Of a stretch of 42,500 nucleotides of DNA, positions 1 to 12,126 are shown piece after piece. The position numbers were made by a program, and so were the translations under genes. The notes beneath the pieces are model-generated. The model had not been told where the DNA came from and ran no database searches. It was given only the letters and a program-made list of their open reading frames with translations. Each line of letters opens with the position of its first letter. Positions within the stretch are counted from its first letter, which is position 1. The DNA comes from Halisarca cf. caerulea (lineage: Eukaryota; Porifera; Demospongiae; Chondrillida; Halisarcidae). Where the stretch lies: positions 3,262,701 through 3,305,200 of the forward strand of contig CAUJGJ010000040.1 in NCBI GenBank assembly GCA_963170055.1, in the 5' to 3' direction.

Positions 1-1027
1 GAATCTGCATTTAATGACGTTTTCTGTCGTCACATGTTGTTTTGTCACATGATGGCTCATGACCTAACTGGATGTTGTTCACATTTTTGTTTTCGCCTGG
101 GTGCTACATGAGGGAACAAGCTGGAGACAGTTTCTTGCATGATGCCAACAATGAACCATTTATCGAATACAAATTTTCCATGTGGGGGCAAAAGAACTTT
201 TGTTTCTGCACCAAGTTATAGGAGCTTGAATATTACGTTTGGAGGGCCAATTTTGCAGATCTTGGCTTGCATGGGAAAAGAATTGTTAATGCCCCCTCCT
301 GGAGAAGTTACGTAGTAAACGTGTTGCTATAAACATGTTTTGAAGTAAATGTGAATATTCTGATTTAAACCCACCAAAGAACTTATGTTTTTTGACCAAG
401 ACATGCAACCATAAACAACAAACAATGACTTTTTTGCAAATTTCTGATAATAATCAGCAGCCCAAATTGCTATATCACAATTTTGTGAAAACCAAAAATC
501 ACAAATTTGTGAAAACCTGTTTGAGTTTGCTGGAGATAGGGCAATAACCTGTGAATTATCATGCACTTGCAAGAATACAGGCTATAAAATGGAAAGCATT
601 GTTGGCCCAACCTTTGCAAAGTTTTGACAACTTTCTTTGGTTTTTCAACATATCTTGCTGAAAATGATGCTGTTTTGCATAACAATATGCTTGTTTACTA
701 CAATCCCTGCAGATATACTATTGAATCATTATGAAAATTAGCAATTTTCGCTACAAGCTAAATCAGAATTTTCACTTTAGTCTTAGACGAGTTCCTCCAT
801 TTAGCATCCAAAGCGTTTCACTTTTTAGTAGGGCTTAGAAAAACCTCATTAGCTTCTAAGCGATAACAACAGACCTCTCAAAAGGCAAATTATCAAAATG
901 TTTATGGGTCTACCTACTCGTTAAGCCCTCATTTGATGCTCCGAAGCTTCTACAAGTTAAGAACCAAAGCTGTAAAAAGGCCAAAATTTTCACACCTCCG
1001 AATTAGCTAGGACAAGTCCCACATGCA
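1..1027. mobile_element. Family C inverted-repeat transposon, left end outside window
   Basis: The first ~200 bases match two other places, about 31040-31250 and 38990-39190: the same order of GTCGTCAC, TTTGTCACATG, a 'gctacatgagggaacaag' block and TTTTCCATG. The right end at 1010-1026 reads GGACAAGTCCCACATGC, the reverse complement of the family C terminal repeat, and is preceded by an AAAATTTTCACACCTCC block also seen before the right ends near 32368 and 33205. No transposase is seen. The element seems to begin left of the window. Confidence 0.6.
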
Positions 1028-1805
1028 CTATACACAAACGTTCAATGTGTAATGCTATAGTAAGTATGCAATGTATACTAAATTTGTGTAACACGCAATG
1101 GGAAGGATATAATAATTATAGATTCCAGTGCGAAAGGTGTTAAGTCCATTGTTGAATCACTGTTTTTCCCAGTTTTATATAAATTATAGAAAGTACAAAG
1201 TTTATTATGTTGGATACACAATGTTGAAAAATTGGTGAAAAATGGACTTAAAAACTTTTGCATTAGATTATTATTATTAAGTACTACAATGGCATGTATT
1301 TAGCCTTATATTGTTCATTTGCAAGCCTATTTATTGCATCATAGCATCTGTTACCATGGTAATGGCACGATTATACGGCAATTATATTGTATGAATGTAG
1401 GCATTTATATCTTTCCATGAGCATGTACTTTTATCATGCAATACGTCTCTGTAATGCAATGTTCCTTCAAAGTTGTAAAACTCTCCGAAGTCATGCACCC
1501 AAAGTTAAGCCAAAATATTATAGCAAATTTTTACCACTGCAGCAAATTAACTTAGCACAGTAGTAATTTTATTGCCAATTCCCTTCAGAAACTTTGTGTT
1601 TAGCATTCAAGTCGCTTTGTTGGATTCCTGCAAGTCAAGAACACTTTTCCAGAGTTCACAACTGGATGTCATGTTGGTTTAGAAGGAGGAACTTGGACCG
1701 TATGACATCTATAATAGACTCTCGCCCATTTGGCTTTATATGTCATAAGGCCCTATATAGCAGTCTATGTCGATAAGGTCAAACACTGTGCTTTGTCTCC
1801 ATTAG
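1028..1805. other. Intron sequence upstream of gene 1's first visible exon
   Basis: AT-rich, no recognised protein homology. A 60-codon open stretch near 1594-1776 has no NHR pattern in any frame. The first half of gene 1's NHR domain is not found here. The equivalent intron of gene 2 is 3.6 kb, so the missing exon is probably left of the window. Confidence 0.45.
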
Positions 1806-2130
1806 GCTATCGGCTTCACAAGTCTAGACCCGAATAGCATTGATCTGGCTCCAATAAAAACTGAGGATTATGAAAAGAGACAGGATTTGTGGATAATATC
1901 TGGCAATAAGACTTGGTGTGGTGGAGTTTCACAAACTGACCTGGAGTTCTCCACAGATGACCTAGATATGGGGGATTCTGTTGGTATTTGTGTTCATGAA
2001 AACGGCCAGATGTATTATTGGGTCAACGGAAAGAGTATGGGACCACTATGCCAGATTTCAACCAGTGTGAAACTGTGGGGATTTCTGAATATCATAGGAG
2101 ATGGAAGAATTCAGTCACAATTTCATTTTG
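1806..2130 (+). CDS. Gene 1, internal exon: second half of an NHR (Neuralized homology repeat) domain
   Basis: The exon follows a cattag acceptor and ends at G|GTGAG after 325 bases, so it starts in phase 0 if spliced like gene 2 and ends in phase 1. It opens with AIGFTSLDPNSIDL, matching the IG(F/V)TS.DP block in the middle of NHR domains. It then has a conserved W/CGG stretch, GDSVGICVHENGQMYYWVNG and an LWGF..I.G.G block, which are the core strands of the NHR fold. NHR domains are protein-interaction modules related to SPRY, best known in Neuralized ubiquitin ligases, but no RING is visible here. The exon is collinear with 11672-11990, with the same junction phases and the same last residues (QSQFHFG). 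The first NHR half is not in the window, so the gene is partial at its 5' side. Partners and function are unknown. Confidence 0.85.
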
Positions 2131-3506
<1,376 letters not shown>

Positions 3507-4990
3507 GTACTGTCACTGAACGGCAGATATTGCAAATTGCAGAGAAATTTTCCAGTTCAGAGGAAAATGTCAGCACAGAGAACCAAGAAATGTTGGTGAA
3601 GAGCATCCAACCAGCAACTGACCCACAGGAACAAAAGATATGCAATAAAGAGTCAAGTTTATCACAGCCTGAGGTATCTACGGACCAACAAGGGCTACCT
3701 ATAGCGCTAAATAAAGAACTCACAGACCAAGTAGAACGTCTAACCAGAGAGGTCATAAAATTGCAAGAAGAAAACCGAGCATTTGCATCTCAACTCGAAA
3801 GACAGTCAAATGAACTCTCTGAGTTGCAAAACAGAAGCGAACACCTTACTACAGACCTATGTCACAAACTGACCACAGTCCTTAAACAGCAGCTTCAAAT
3901 GCACTTTATCACACTCAAGAGAGACTTACTACAAGACACGAGACCCCACATGGAAGATAGGTTACAGAGTGTAGCTGGTGAAACACAAAGCCTTCAGTCC
4001 CCTGCAAGTACTGACACACAAGCCCTGAACCAAACCATTCAGTCCACCGAGAATGCGGACAAACATGGCCTTCCAATGCAAACACTTCTGACTTTAGTGA
4101 ATGAGGACAAATGTGTCCTACAAACACAAATCCGTCAGTCCACTGGAAGTATGGATGATAATGAGCTAAGAATGAATATACCTGAGTCCAATATGAGCAT
4201 GGACGAGCACGACCTTCAAATGCAAAACCTCCAGACTCCTGGGAATACTGATGTGCGTGGCCCACTAATTAAAAACCTTCTGTCCACTGAGAGTAGTACT
4301 GATGAGGGTGACATTGAAATGAGAATCCTTCCATCAGTCACAAGTACGGTCGAATGTGACAGTCAAACACAATGCCCTCGGTTCACTATGTGCACGGACA
4401 AACATGAACTTCAAGTGCAAGGCCCTATATCTACTGCAAGTATGCATAAACATGACCTTCAAATGCAAGACCCTCCATCCACCATGAGTTCAAATGAACA
4501 TGACAGTCAAACGCAAAGTCCTCTATCCAACACAAGTATGGAAAAATATGACCTCCGAGAGGAAGGCCCTCAGGTCACTGCAAGTATGGACAAAATTATA
4601 CATGTAGGTCAAACACACAGCTGTCAGTCCAGTGCGAGTATTGATGAATGTGACCTTCAACTGCAAGGTGTTCAGTCCCCTGCAAATATAACCGAAGATG
4701 ATGATCATATGCCAGACACTCCGTCTACTGCGAGTGCGAATGAACATGATTGCCAAATGAAAGGCCATCAGTTCACCACGAGCATGGATGAACATGACAT
4801 TCAAGCACAAGGCCTTCAGTCCAGCATGGATACGGACAAATGTGACAGTGAAACACAAGGCCTTCAGTCAACCACGAGGATGCATGAACATGACTTTGAA
4901 ACGCAAAGCCTTCAGACTGCCTTGAGTTCTGAGGAACACACATTAATACCACAGATTGCACCTGTAAGAAAGAATCACTTCAGTTGGTGA
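3507..4990 (+). CDS. Gene 1, last exon: coiled coil plus about 20-copy 16-residue repeat tail
   Basis: The acceptor acacag|GT restores a phase-1 Gly codon after the NHR exon, giving G-TVTERQILQ, which matches G-AVIERQMMY in gene 2. About residues 75-160 of the exon form a coiled coil (LTDQVERLTREVIKLQEEN, then Leu/Gln-rich heptads), homologous to gene 2's VELLTKEVSKLQEEN segment. The remaining ~320 residues are about 20 tandem units of ~16 residues, such as TTSMDEHDIQAQGLQS and SASIDECDLQLQGVQS, ending in a short unique tail (RKNHFSW) and TGA. The frame stays open through all units although they differ a lot from each other, which suggests selection on the protein. The tail is rich in Gln, Asp, Ser and Thr, lacks a hydrophobic core, and is probably extended. 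The NHR exon would make it a cytoplasmic or scaffold-like protein; its role is unknown. Confidence 0.85.
3984..4945 (+). repeat. Coding minisatellite, 48-bp unit, about 20 degenerate copies
   Basis: In frame inside gene 1's last exon. The unit pattern is T-x-S-M-D-(E/K)-(H/C)-D-L-Q-M-Q-x-L-Q-S. Most units are exactly 16 codons; a few are 14, 17 or 18. DNA landmarks recur as AACATGACxxTCAAAxGCAA and GGCCTTCAGTC. Gene 2 ends in a single comparable stretch (SQTQSPQTTVDSDEDDY), so the array looks like an expansion of an ancestral single unit. Confidence 0.9.
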
Positions 4991-5295
4991 CTGAGTACAA
5001 GGAGAAAATTATTATTGTTCATGCATACATGTGAGCATTGTGGCACAGAGTGGTGTTGCAACAGTATGATCTCATAATTGGTCTATATATAATGGATATT
5101 TCAATTGTTTGCTGGGATAGTCATAACAATTAACGGCTTCATCGCAGACATTAGTAATCTCATCAAAATATTTACCTTAACTTCTCAAGCACTTCATGTG
5201 ATACATGCCTAGTACACAGCCCCTATTGAGTTGCTGATTGTGAAGTAAAAATTAATATAATACATAATATTATGTGCATTACATATATTATATAA
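4991..5295. other. 3' region of gene 1
   Basis: AT-rich sequence after the TGA; presumably 3' UTR and spacer. No perfect AATAAA was found close to the stop. Nothing else is recognised. Confidence 0.4.
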
Positions 5296-5298
5296 AAT

Positions 5299-5466
<168 letters not shown>

Positions 5467-5528
5467 ACCGTATGGTGATTGCACAACAATAGGAAAATTA
5501 GTATCACTATGAGGGCTAAAATATGTTA

Positions 5529-5991
5529 CCGTATATGCTCTAATTTTTCGTCAGAGCAATTGTCAGGAAAAAAATGTCATTTAGAATGGAATTGCAAGGT
5601 TTCTGAAAGGTGGCGAATAATTGGAATGGGGGGACGAATATTTAGAATCGACGGCGGCGAATTAGAACCATCGAAAAATGGCCGTTTCTAGCTTGAGAAT
5701 TGTTGCGCTCGTTCGAGGATACCATGTATACAAGGAATTTTAGAATCCGAATTTGATGATTACTTGAACGAAATAGAAATGACTAATATAAACGAAGGAA
5801 CAGCGGTTTCTCCAGTATATTAATAGCACAACAAATGGAAGAACGAAGGTGTCCAGCCTGCGTGACGAATAATTAGGGTCTCTGACGTAGGATTAGAACA
5901 CTTGCTATTTCGTCATCAATTAGAATGCTTTTCATCCCTTTTGGAGCCCATGACGAATAATTGGAATGACGAAAAATTAGAGAATATACGG
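5529..5991. mobile_element. Family E MITE, TA-flanked
   Basis: The ends are CCGTATATGCTCTAATTTTT and its inverted partner, about 25 bases with one mismatch. Both are bounded by TA (5527-5528 and 5992-5993), the target-duplication signature of Tc1/mariner-like elements. The internal 463 bases have scattered GACGAATAATTxGAAT motifs and no transposase. A second copy is at 7124-7668. Confidence 0.85.
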
Positions 5992-6204
5992 TAGCTCATA
6001 TACAGGATCTAGAAAAATGGCAGTTACTTTGTAACCTGTGATTTTCAGATACACTTGACAAGTTATGACAACATCATTCATTTTCAAGCTCAACTTTAAT
6101 CCAAGGTAGGTTTACCATACGATATAGAATTAATAATAATTGATTGTTGAAGTCTATAGTAAAGCTCTGGCTCTACACCAAGTGAGGTGCAATTTGGAAT
6201 CGGA

Positions 6205-6277
6205 ATCTGAACGAGGACTCTTATATCAACCTCCGTGCATAAAATGCCGATGTTGATATAAGTGCCCTAGTTGCGAT
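6205..6277. other. Imperfect 73-nt stem-loop
   Basis: TTATATCAAC (6221-6230) pairs perfectly with GTTGATATAA (6252-6261). Pairing continues outward with isolated mismatches to about 6205/6277 and inward to a short loop (GCAT/ATGC around aaa). Size and mismatch pattern resemble a pre-miRNA hairpin; a decayed foldback element is equally possible. Confidence 0.4.
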
Positions 6278-6375
6278 ATTTGAAAATGGACCTCTCAGCC
6301 ATGCACTTACACTATAATTGTATATTTGTTGTACGATGCGGCAAACATCAAAGCAAAATAGTGTGCATTTACATC

Positions 6376-6424
6376 TGATACTGCACACTTTTGGTGACCT
6401 TTTGTCAAAAAATGTGCAGTATCA
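6376..6424. other. 49-nt stem-loop
   Basis: GATACTGCACA (6377-6387) is perfectly complementary to TGTGCAGTATC (6413-6423). Inside, TTTT/AAAA and TGAC/GTCA can also pair, leaving a ~5-nt loop. It lies about 100 bases from the stem-loop at 6205-6277. Confidence 0.45.
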
Positions 6425-6555
6425 AGTAAGCACCCAGTGTTATGATAACAATTACCTTTTGTCAATTAAGTCAATTCGCACACCATACAAACGTATAGCC
6501 TAATAGGAAAAACAAGTTAAGCGCCCACAACAAGTAAATTGTTGTATGGCCAACT

Positions 6556-7014
<459 letters not shown>

Positions 7015-7123
7015 ACGTACATATACATATGTACACATTGTAATACATGTACATAATGGGTGCAAATGGTCAAATCTTTGGTAGAATGAGTGATAACCCC
7101 TGATTTGATCCCTGTGAGGGTTA

Positions 7124-7668
7124 CTGTATATCCTCTAAAAATTCGTCACACATTGTTTCACGAAAATTTCATCTGACGAGAGAATTTAAAGTTGTTTTCC
7201 CACCCATGAGAAAGGCTGATGAAATCTAAGAGCTGAACAACGAATACTTGGAGAACTGACAAAATTGTAGAGTTTGGCTATTATATGTACCTATAATGAT
7301 TAAAATAACCTTAAAAAGTAGCAAAAGAACGCTAAATTGCTTAACTTAGCACTCTGGTGCACGGTTTGCAATTTGGCGGGGATAGTTTGTCGTGTAGCTG
7401 CCATCTTTTTTCGCCCACACTCGATGGTGGTATACTTGGTGAGCGAAAACGGCAAATGCTCCATCCAAAACACAGGAAAAAGAACCACTGTAAGAATTAC
7501 AAAACTTTGTACATGTCAATATTAGGCTAAAAATTTGGACGACAAAAATATTGGAGAACAAGATGAAGTTATAGAAAATGGTTATTTCGTCAAATTTTAG
7601 AGATATTTTGACACAAAAAACTATGGGTGCCAAAATTATGGAATGCCGAATATTTAGAGAATATACGG
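7124..7668. mobile_element. Family E MITE, second copy
   Basis: Left end CTGTATATCCTCTAAAAATT and right end GAATATTTAGAGAATATACGG are inverted matches to each other and to the copy at 5529-5991, with TA on both sides (7122-7123, 7669-7670). The right end lies only 34 bases before the likely first visible exon of gene 2. Confidence 0.8.
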
Positions 7669-7702
7669 TACACCAAGGCAGCCATTTTCATTCTATTTTT
7701 AG

Positions 7703-8049
7703 AAATCATCTTGAACATGCAATATAGACAGCAGATAATGCTATGTATAGTGATGCAGCCCTACCCAAGTCATTCACAGGAACTGTTATCTGAAGGCACA
7801 TGCTCAGTTACTCCTGTTAGAACAATGTCTGTAACTTTGCACAATGGAAAGAAACAAGCTCTTCTGAACCTGGGCGAGGACTGTGGGGCATTCTACTACA
7901 AATGTGGAAAAAGCATTGTATTCAGGGAAAGACGGTTGATTGCTGAATGCAAGCAAGAAAGTGCCATAGAAGGTGTTGTCCTTTCAGAAAAGCCTGTTCC
8001 AGCTGGAGTACTGTTTCAAGTGAAGATACTGAAAAGGCGCTCCATAATA
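7703..8049 (+). CDS. Gene 2, exon with first half of the NHR domain
   Basis: The NHR part begins around 7860: GAFYYKCGKSIVFRERR, then EGVVLSEKPVPAGVLFQVKI. This follows the family pattern FH..G.NI.LS......RR....GIVFS..PL..GE.F.V.I. The exon ends before a consensus GTGAGT donor at 8050, exactly on a codon boundary, and the next exon (11672) continues in phase 0 with SIGFTSQDP, rebuilding an uninterrupted NHR. The 5' boundary is uncertain. The best pyrimidine-rich acceptor (ttctatttttag) ends at 7702, but an acceptor at 7757 (gatgcag) or a start at the in-frame ATG 7825 cannot be excluded. The stretch before the NHR (about 50 residues) resembles nothing known to me. Confidence 0.7.
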
Positions 8050-8164
8050 GTGAGTGAACGGACTGGGTGTTTGTGTGCCTTAAAGACCAACAACACATAG
8101 ACTGCCTGTCTGCAGAGAGCACTGGGTGGCTCACTGGCTACTTTACCGATACTGTAATACTATT

Positions 8165-8840
8165 ATAAAAAAGAGCAGCTCCATATCAGGACCACCTGTA
8201 TTATATGCAGAGACTACAGTTACTTGGTCCCTTCATAGGTGTGACATGTACAATCCAATGGTGAGTGTTATTACAGTAACAGTGGAACTTGCTTGGTTAG
8301 TACATTGATTGATGCCATCTACTTATAATACTCCTGGATAGTAAGTGTTCCTCATTCTATCCCTGTGTACACATTAGTATCCGCTTAGAGAGACCACCCT
8401 TAAGGACCTGTAAAGGTGGTCTTTCTGAAGAGTTAGTCTCTTATAAAATTGGATAGGAAATCTTACTTATTGTGGGGGGCAATAGTCTGAGGCTACTATG
8501 CACGAAAGCAACCAGAAGACCACTCTGACAAGGGGAAACAGAGCATGGGGCACCTACACATTTGTGATCATCAGAGCCAGTCCTTACGAAAGTGTTGGTG
8601 AAGGTGGTCTCACAAAGGGAGTACCACTGTACCTCAATCATCCCTGGCAATAAGTATGTATCCCTGGTAAAAAGTACTGAATTTGTCTCCCCTTCAAGGT
8701 ACGCGCTAAACAAGTTCCCAGAATGGCCTCTGTCGATAATAAGCACCCAAAGCAAAACAATTACTAAACTAAGTCCCTTGTATCAGAATACATTAGGAAT
8801 GAAAGCGGTAGGTTCGTTGTCATCAATGAGAGGGTAAAAT
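8165..8840. repeat. Interspersed repeat with ACAGTGGAACTTGCT and GACCACC motifs
   Basis: Shares ACAGTGGAACTTGCT (8277) with 2415 and the CAGGACCACCTGT...GAGACTACAG block with 2815-2845 and 11365-11395. It contains a hairpin AGACCACC ... GGTGGTCT (about 8390-8423). Inverted matches to the AGTGGAACTTG block occur near 8627-8640. Probably a degenerate mariner-type MITE cluster. Confidence 0.55.
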
Positions 8841-8910
8841 GACAGCCTTATCTAATTTTGTAGTGAAAATGCAAAATAAACAATTTAAGTTTTTACTGAA
8901 ACAATGAATA

Positions 8911-9780
8911 CGCAGGTATGTTATGTCCGAAAACAGGGAGGATTGTTTATGTACAGCAGGATTGTTTACATAGCAATTACTTTGTTTACATTAGAAGGAA
9001 TTTCACGCAATGGTCACATGAAATTGCCGACTAAACGCCTTGAACAAAAGTTTGATCAGACGAAAGCATTCCCAAAGGCTTCTTCCATTGCTAATTTCGT
9101 TGTTCTACCTCATAGATAAATTCGTTCATTGAAAAAAGCTAACTCAGCGGCTTTTCTACCAGCAAGCACTCGCAGGCTGGTTTGGTATGACGTAATGAAA
9201 CCACGTGACTGCATGAGATATTCGACGAAGAAGGGTGATGACTCCACAAGAATATTTCAATCGAAATTCCGGTCGTGGAAGTTATAGGATTTGGTATCGA
9301 AACTTTCAGAGATTGTTCCTAAAGGCCAAACCCTCAGAATCGAAAAATGAATCTTTGTGCATTGCTACATTCGTTTTATGTCCGGCGGTTTGTGGCCGGA
9401 TGGGTGTATTTCTTTTGGATAACCTTGGACATAAAAGTCGTGGAACGGAGAAGCGATTTTCATTTTTCGATTTAGCAAGTTTATACTTTGTTCTACCTTT
9501 TGAACCTATTTTTGTGTGCAAAACCCCCGATTCCTACGACCGGAATTTGCCATCTTTGTGTTTCACGTAGGCCTGACGAAAGGTCTACAAAGACAATCTT
9601 GAAGTTACTTTATAAGCCTCTAGTCTGCTTAGGTACAAATTAGATATGTTCTTGATCTTGTCTAAGCATATTTCAGAACTGTATATCTTGTTACGCCGAA
9701 AATCAGGGGGGGTTGTAATAGTGCTTCGATAACGTCCGCCATTTTGTTGTTATGTCCAAATCGGACATAACCTACCTGCG
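8911..9780. mobile_element. Family B inverted-repeat transposon, complete, 870 bp
   Basis: Left end CGCAGGTATGTTATGTCCGA; the right end is its inverse with one mismatch in 20 (TCGGACATAACCTACCTGCG). TA lies directly outside both ends (aaTA|CGC ... GCG|TAtg). The interior matches 15690-16760, 24205-24690 and 40624-41650 through a 'gactccacaag..tttcaatcgaa' block and an AAAAATGAATCTTTGT block. A 111-codon open frame (9235-9570) in this repeat has no transposase features, so the element looks non-autonomous. Confidence 0.85.
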
Positions 9781-10339
9781 TATGTGTACAGTGAACGAAT
9801 GCATGTGATCAGGTGAATGTTCTGCAATGAAATTCCAATGGGTATTATAATAATAGTGAATTTCTGATTAATATTCACTGGGATTGGTTACAAGGAGATG
9901 CAAAGTGCTGTATCAAAATTCTATAAAGACAGGTCATCGTACAAAACTGGTCTTGGGGGCTGTGGTGGTGCTGGAGTGCGTGATCCTTCCAGAAGGGGCT
10001 CTTTGGCCATTTTCTCCCTACATGCCCTTCCCTACCACCAAAGTAGGAAAGTAAGGAAGACCATCAACTATACAGGCAGCGCATTGAATGTCAATGAACA
10101 TATTAAGTGTTTGTTGTTTGTTTGTTGTTGCTTGTGTGTAACCGATTGCCATGTATGTGATTACAGGACACACTGGAGGACCAGCAAAGGGGATGAAGGT
10201 GTACCTTGTCTAAATGTCGTAATTTATCTTTAACAATTAGTGGCCGCTATATAAATAATACGCACATCAATATGTAATAGTACAGTATAAACTTGGCTTA
10301 GACCACTTTCATACAAACAGCTACCTGCATGATTGCATA
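9781..10339. other. Intron spacer
   Basis: Sequence between two transposons inside gene 2's intron. One open frame (9898-10233) shows no recognised domain. Nothing else is seen. Confidence 0.4.
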
Positions 10340-11307
10340 TTATACACACGCACTCAAAAGAAAGTTACAATGCACTGTGACAAATTGGCAGCACGGCTGT
10401 GCAATATACCACGAATCGAAATAGCTCAAAAAATGGGTAATGGACTGATGCAAAGCAATTTTGAGTAGCTAAAACGAGGAACCACATAAACACAAAATGT
10501 GAGTTAGTACTGCATATGTGTGCCTTTTGTAAGAATCAGTTTTGATTGTGGAAAGTGGCGTGCGTTTTAGACTAAGTTTTGCTGCATCCCTTCTATTTTT
10601 GTGGTAACCATTGCTTAAAGTATACCAAATTTGTCACAAAGTGAGTTCGCACCATCTTCAACATCAGAATTCTGTCTACTGCATCTTACGACCGCTCAGT
10701 GGATTGTAAATTCTACACTCTCTAGCATCAAAACCTATCGCTAGAGAACGAATTGTGATTATCGTCCTTTGTTTGCTCTGCTGAGGAAAGGAGCCGTTCA
10801 CAGAACAATTCATCCATATATTCCAGCATAGCACAAAGTTAAGTAACTGTTGAAACTACAAATACTACACTGCAACTGATTCTAAGGACACTTTGAGCTT
10901 CAATAGGAAAGACAAAGGGTTCTTCAATCCACACAATATCTACAAAGTGTCTCTGTTCGACTGTAAGGTTGCAAGGACACTCTGATTTTGAATGGTTTGG
11001 AGCGATCCCAGTAGTCTGAGACATCAGCATGATTTTCAGCAGAGACGAACTGATGCCGTGAAGTTGAGCAGTACCGGCTCTGACGTTGAAAACTTGAACA
11101 CTAATACTTAGACTAAACTTTGTGAATCTTTCATGCATAGTCTTTCTTTTGAAATTAAGCTTTCAAATATTATTACTGCAACTTGATTCATTTTCCAGCA
11201 TCTTCAAAGTCCTTCAGTGACTTTCACCACACAAACTAAACTAAACTCGAGGCACCCTTTTATATCATTACGTAAGTGGCAGCTTTCTTTTGAGCGCCAG
11301 TGTATAA
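10340..11307. mobile_element. Family G inverted-repeat element, 968 bp
   Basis: The left end (10340-10364, beginning TTATACAC and ending CTCAAAAGAAAG) and the inverted right end (11283-11307) agree at 22 of 25 positions. The interior has no recognisable protein. This is the only copy in the window. No clear target duplication is visible. Confidence 0.65.
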
Positions 11308-11436
11308 GACTACAGTAGGCTGGCTCATTGTCCATTTCACCTGTATTAAAGGACCTCTGGACAAGGACCACCTGTCTACAGAGACCACAATTACTTGGTC
11401 CCTTGAGTGGTTGTTATAGACAGGTTTTTTCAATAC

Positions 11437-11600
11437 AGTGAAAACTCTCTAAACAGAACCCTCTCTATTCTGGCACCCTCTCTAAATGGGATGTGTTTTT
11501 CCAGTCCTGCTCTATATAAGTTGAAGTTCCCTAATCTAATAACCTTGAAAACAAACCTTTTCTTTCGGTCCCAAACATATTTGATTTAGAGAGTTTTGAC
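11437..11600. mobile_element. Family H MITE, mariner-type ends
   Basis: CAGTGAAAACTCTCTAAA at the left faces TTTAGAGAGTTTTGACCG at the right; TA precedes the left end. The size (~165 bp) and CAGTGAAAnCTCTCTAA ends are typical of Tc1/mariner-type non-autonomous elements. A related element is at 14064-14260. Confidence 0.75.
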
Positions 11601-11671
11601 CGCATGTACACTTGGTCCATTGAATGGTCCAAACAGATTTCATAGTTTTCATCTTTGTGTGTTTACTACAG

Positions 11672-11990
11672 AGCATAGGGTTCACCAGTCAAGATCCCGA
11701 CGACTTAAAATTGCCTAAAGTAAGATTTGAGTGTCTTGACAGGAAGAACATCTGGATGTTAGAGCGCAACACTATGTGGTGTGGCGGAGATATGATGGAG
11801 TCGTCCAAATTGTCCACTGATGCACTAGTCACTGGAGATTCTGTAGCTGTTTGTGTCAATGCAGAAGGCATACTGGAATATTGGGTCAATGGAAAGTGTA
11901 AAGGAAATGTCGGTACTAACCTGCCTCATAAACTGTGGGGTATGGTGGAAGTTAGAGGAGGTGGGGAGATACAGTCTCAGTTTCATTTTG
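11672..11990 (+). CDS. Gene 2, exon with second half of the NHR domain
   Basis: Acceptor tttactacag|AGC (phase 0) and donor TTTTG|GTGAGT (phase 1), 319 bases. It starts SIGFTSQDPDDLKLP and contains the NHR core GDSVAVCVNAEGILEYWVNG followed by LWGMVEVRGGGEIQSQFHFG. Together with 7703-8049 it gives a complete NHR of roughly 150 residues. It is clearly paralogous to 1806-2130, with the same length class, phases and terminal motif. NHR domains bind short protein motifs or neighbouring coiled-coil proteins; the partner here is unknown. Confidence 0.9.
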
Positions 11991-12126
11991 GTGAGTTTGT
12001 GGTGGACGGCATTTATTAATTAGCCCTTTCTGTTTTTATATCAATTTTTTGCTGTACGATCTGCTGCCACAGAAAAGATTTAAATTCACATACTCATACA
12101 AGTACGTATTTTAATGTACCTTGCAG

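Larger units (their letters stand above)
8050..11671 (+). other. Gene 2 intron 1, packed with transposons
   Basis: A 3.6-kb GT-AG intron (GTGAGT ... tttactacag). In order it holds a GACCACC-type repeat (8165-8840), a complete family B element (8911-9780), a 968-bp family G element (10340-11307), another GACCACC-type stretch (about 11310-11420) and a family H MITE (11437-11600). Short open frames here lie inside these repeats. Confidence 0.75.

Noticed and set aside
1594..1776. Possible first NHR half of gene 1
   Set aside because: No NHR pattern in any frame; expected blocks such as the G-K-S-I and EGVVLS motifs are missing.
3984..4945. CRISPR-like regularly spaced repeat
   Set aside because: Units are contiguous, degenerate and in frame within a eukaryotic exon, with no unique spacers.
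9235..9570. 111-codon open frame
   Set aside because: Lies inside a family B transposon; the equivalent frame is broken in the other copies and no transposase motif is seen.
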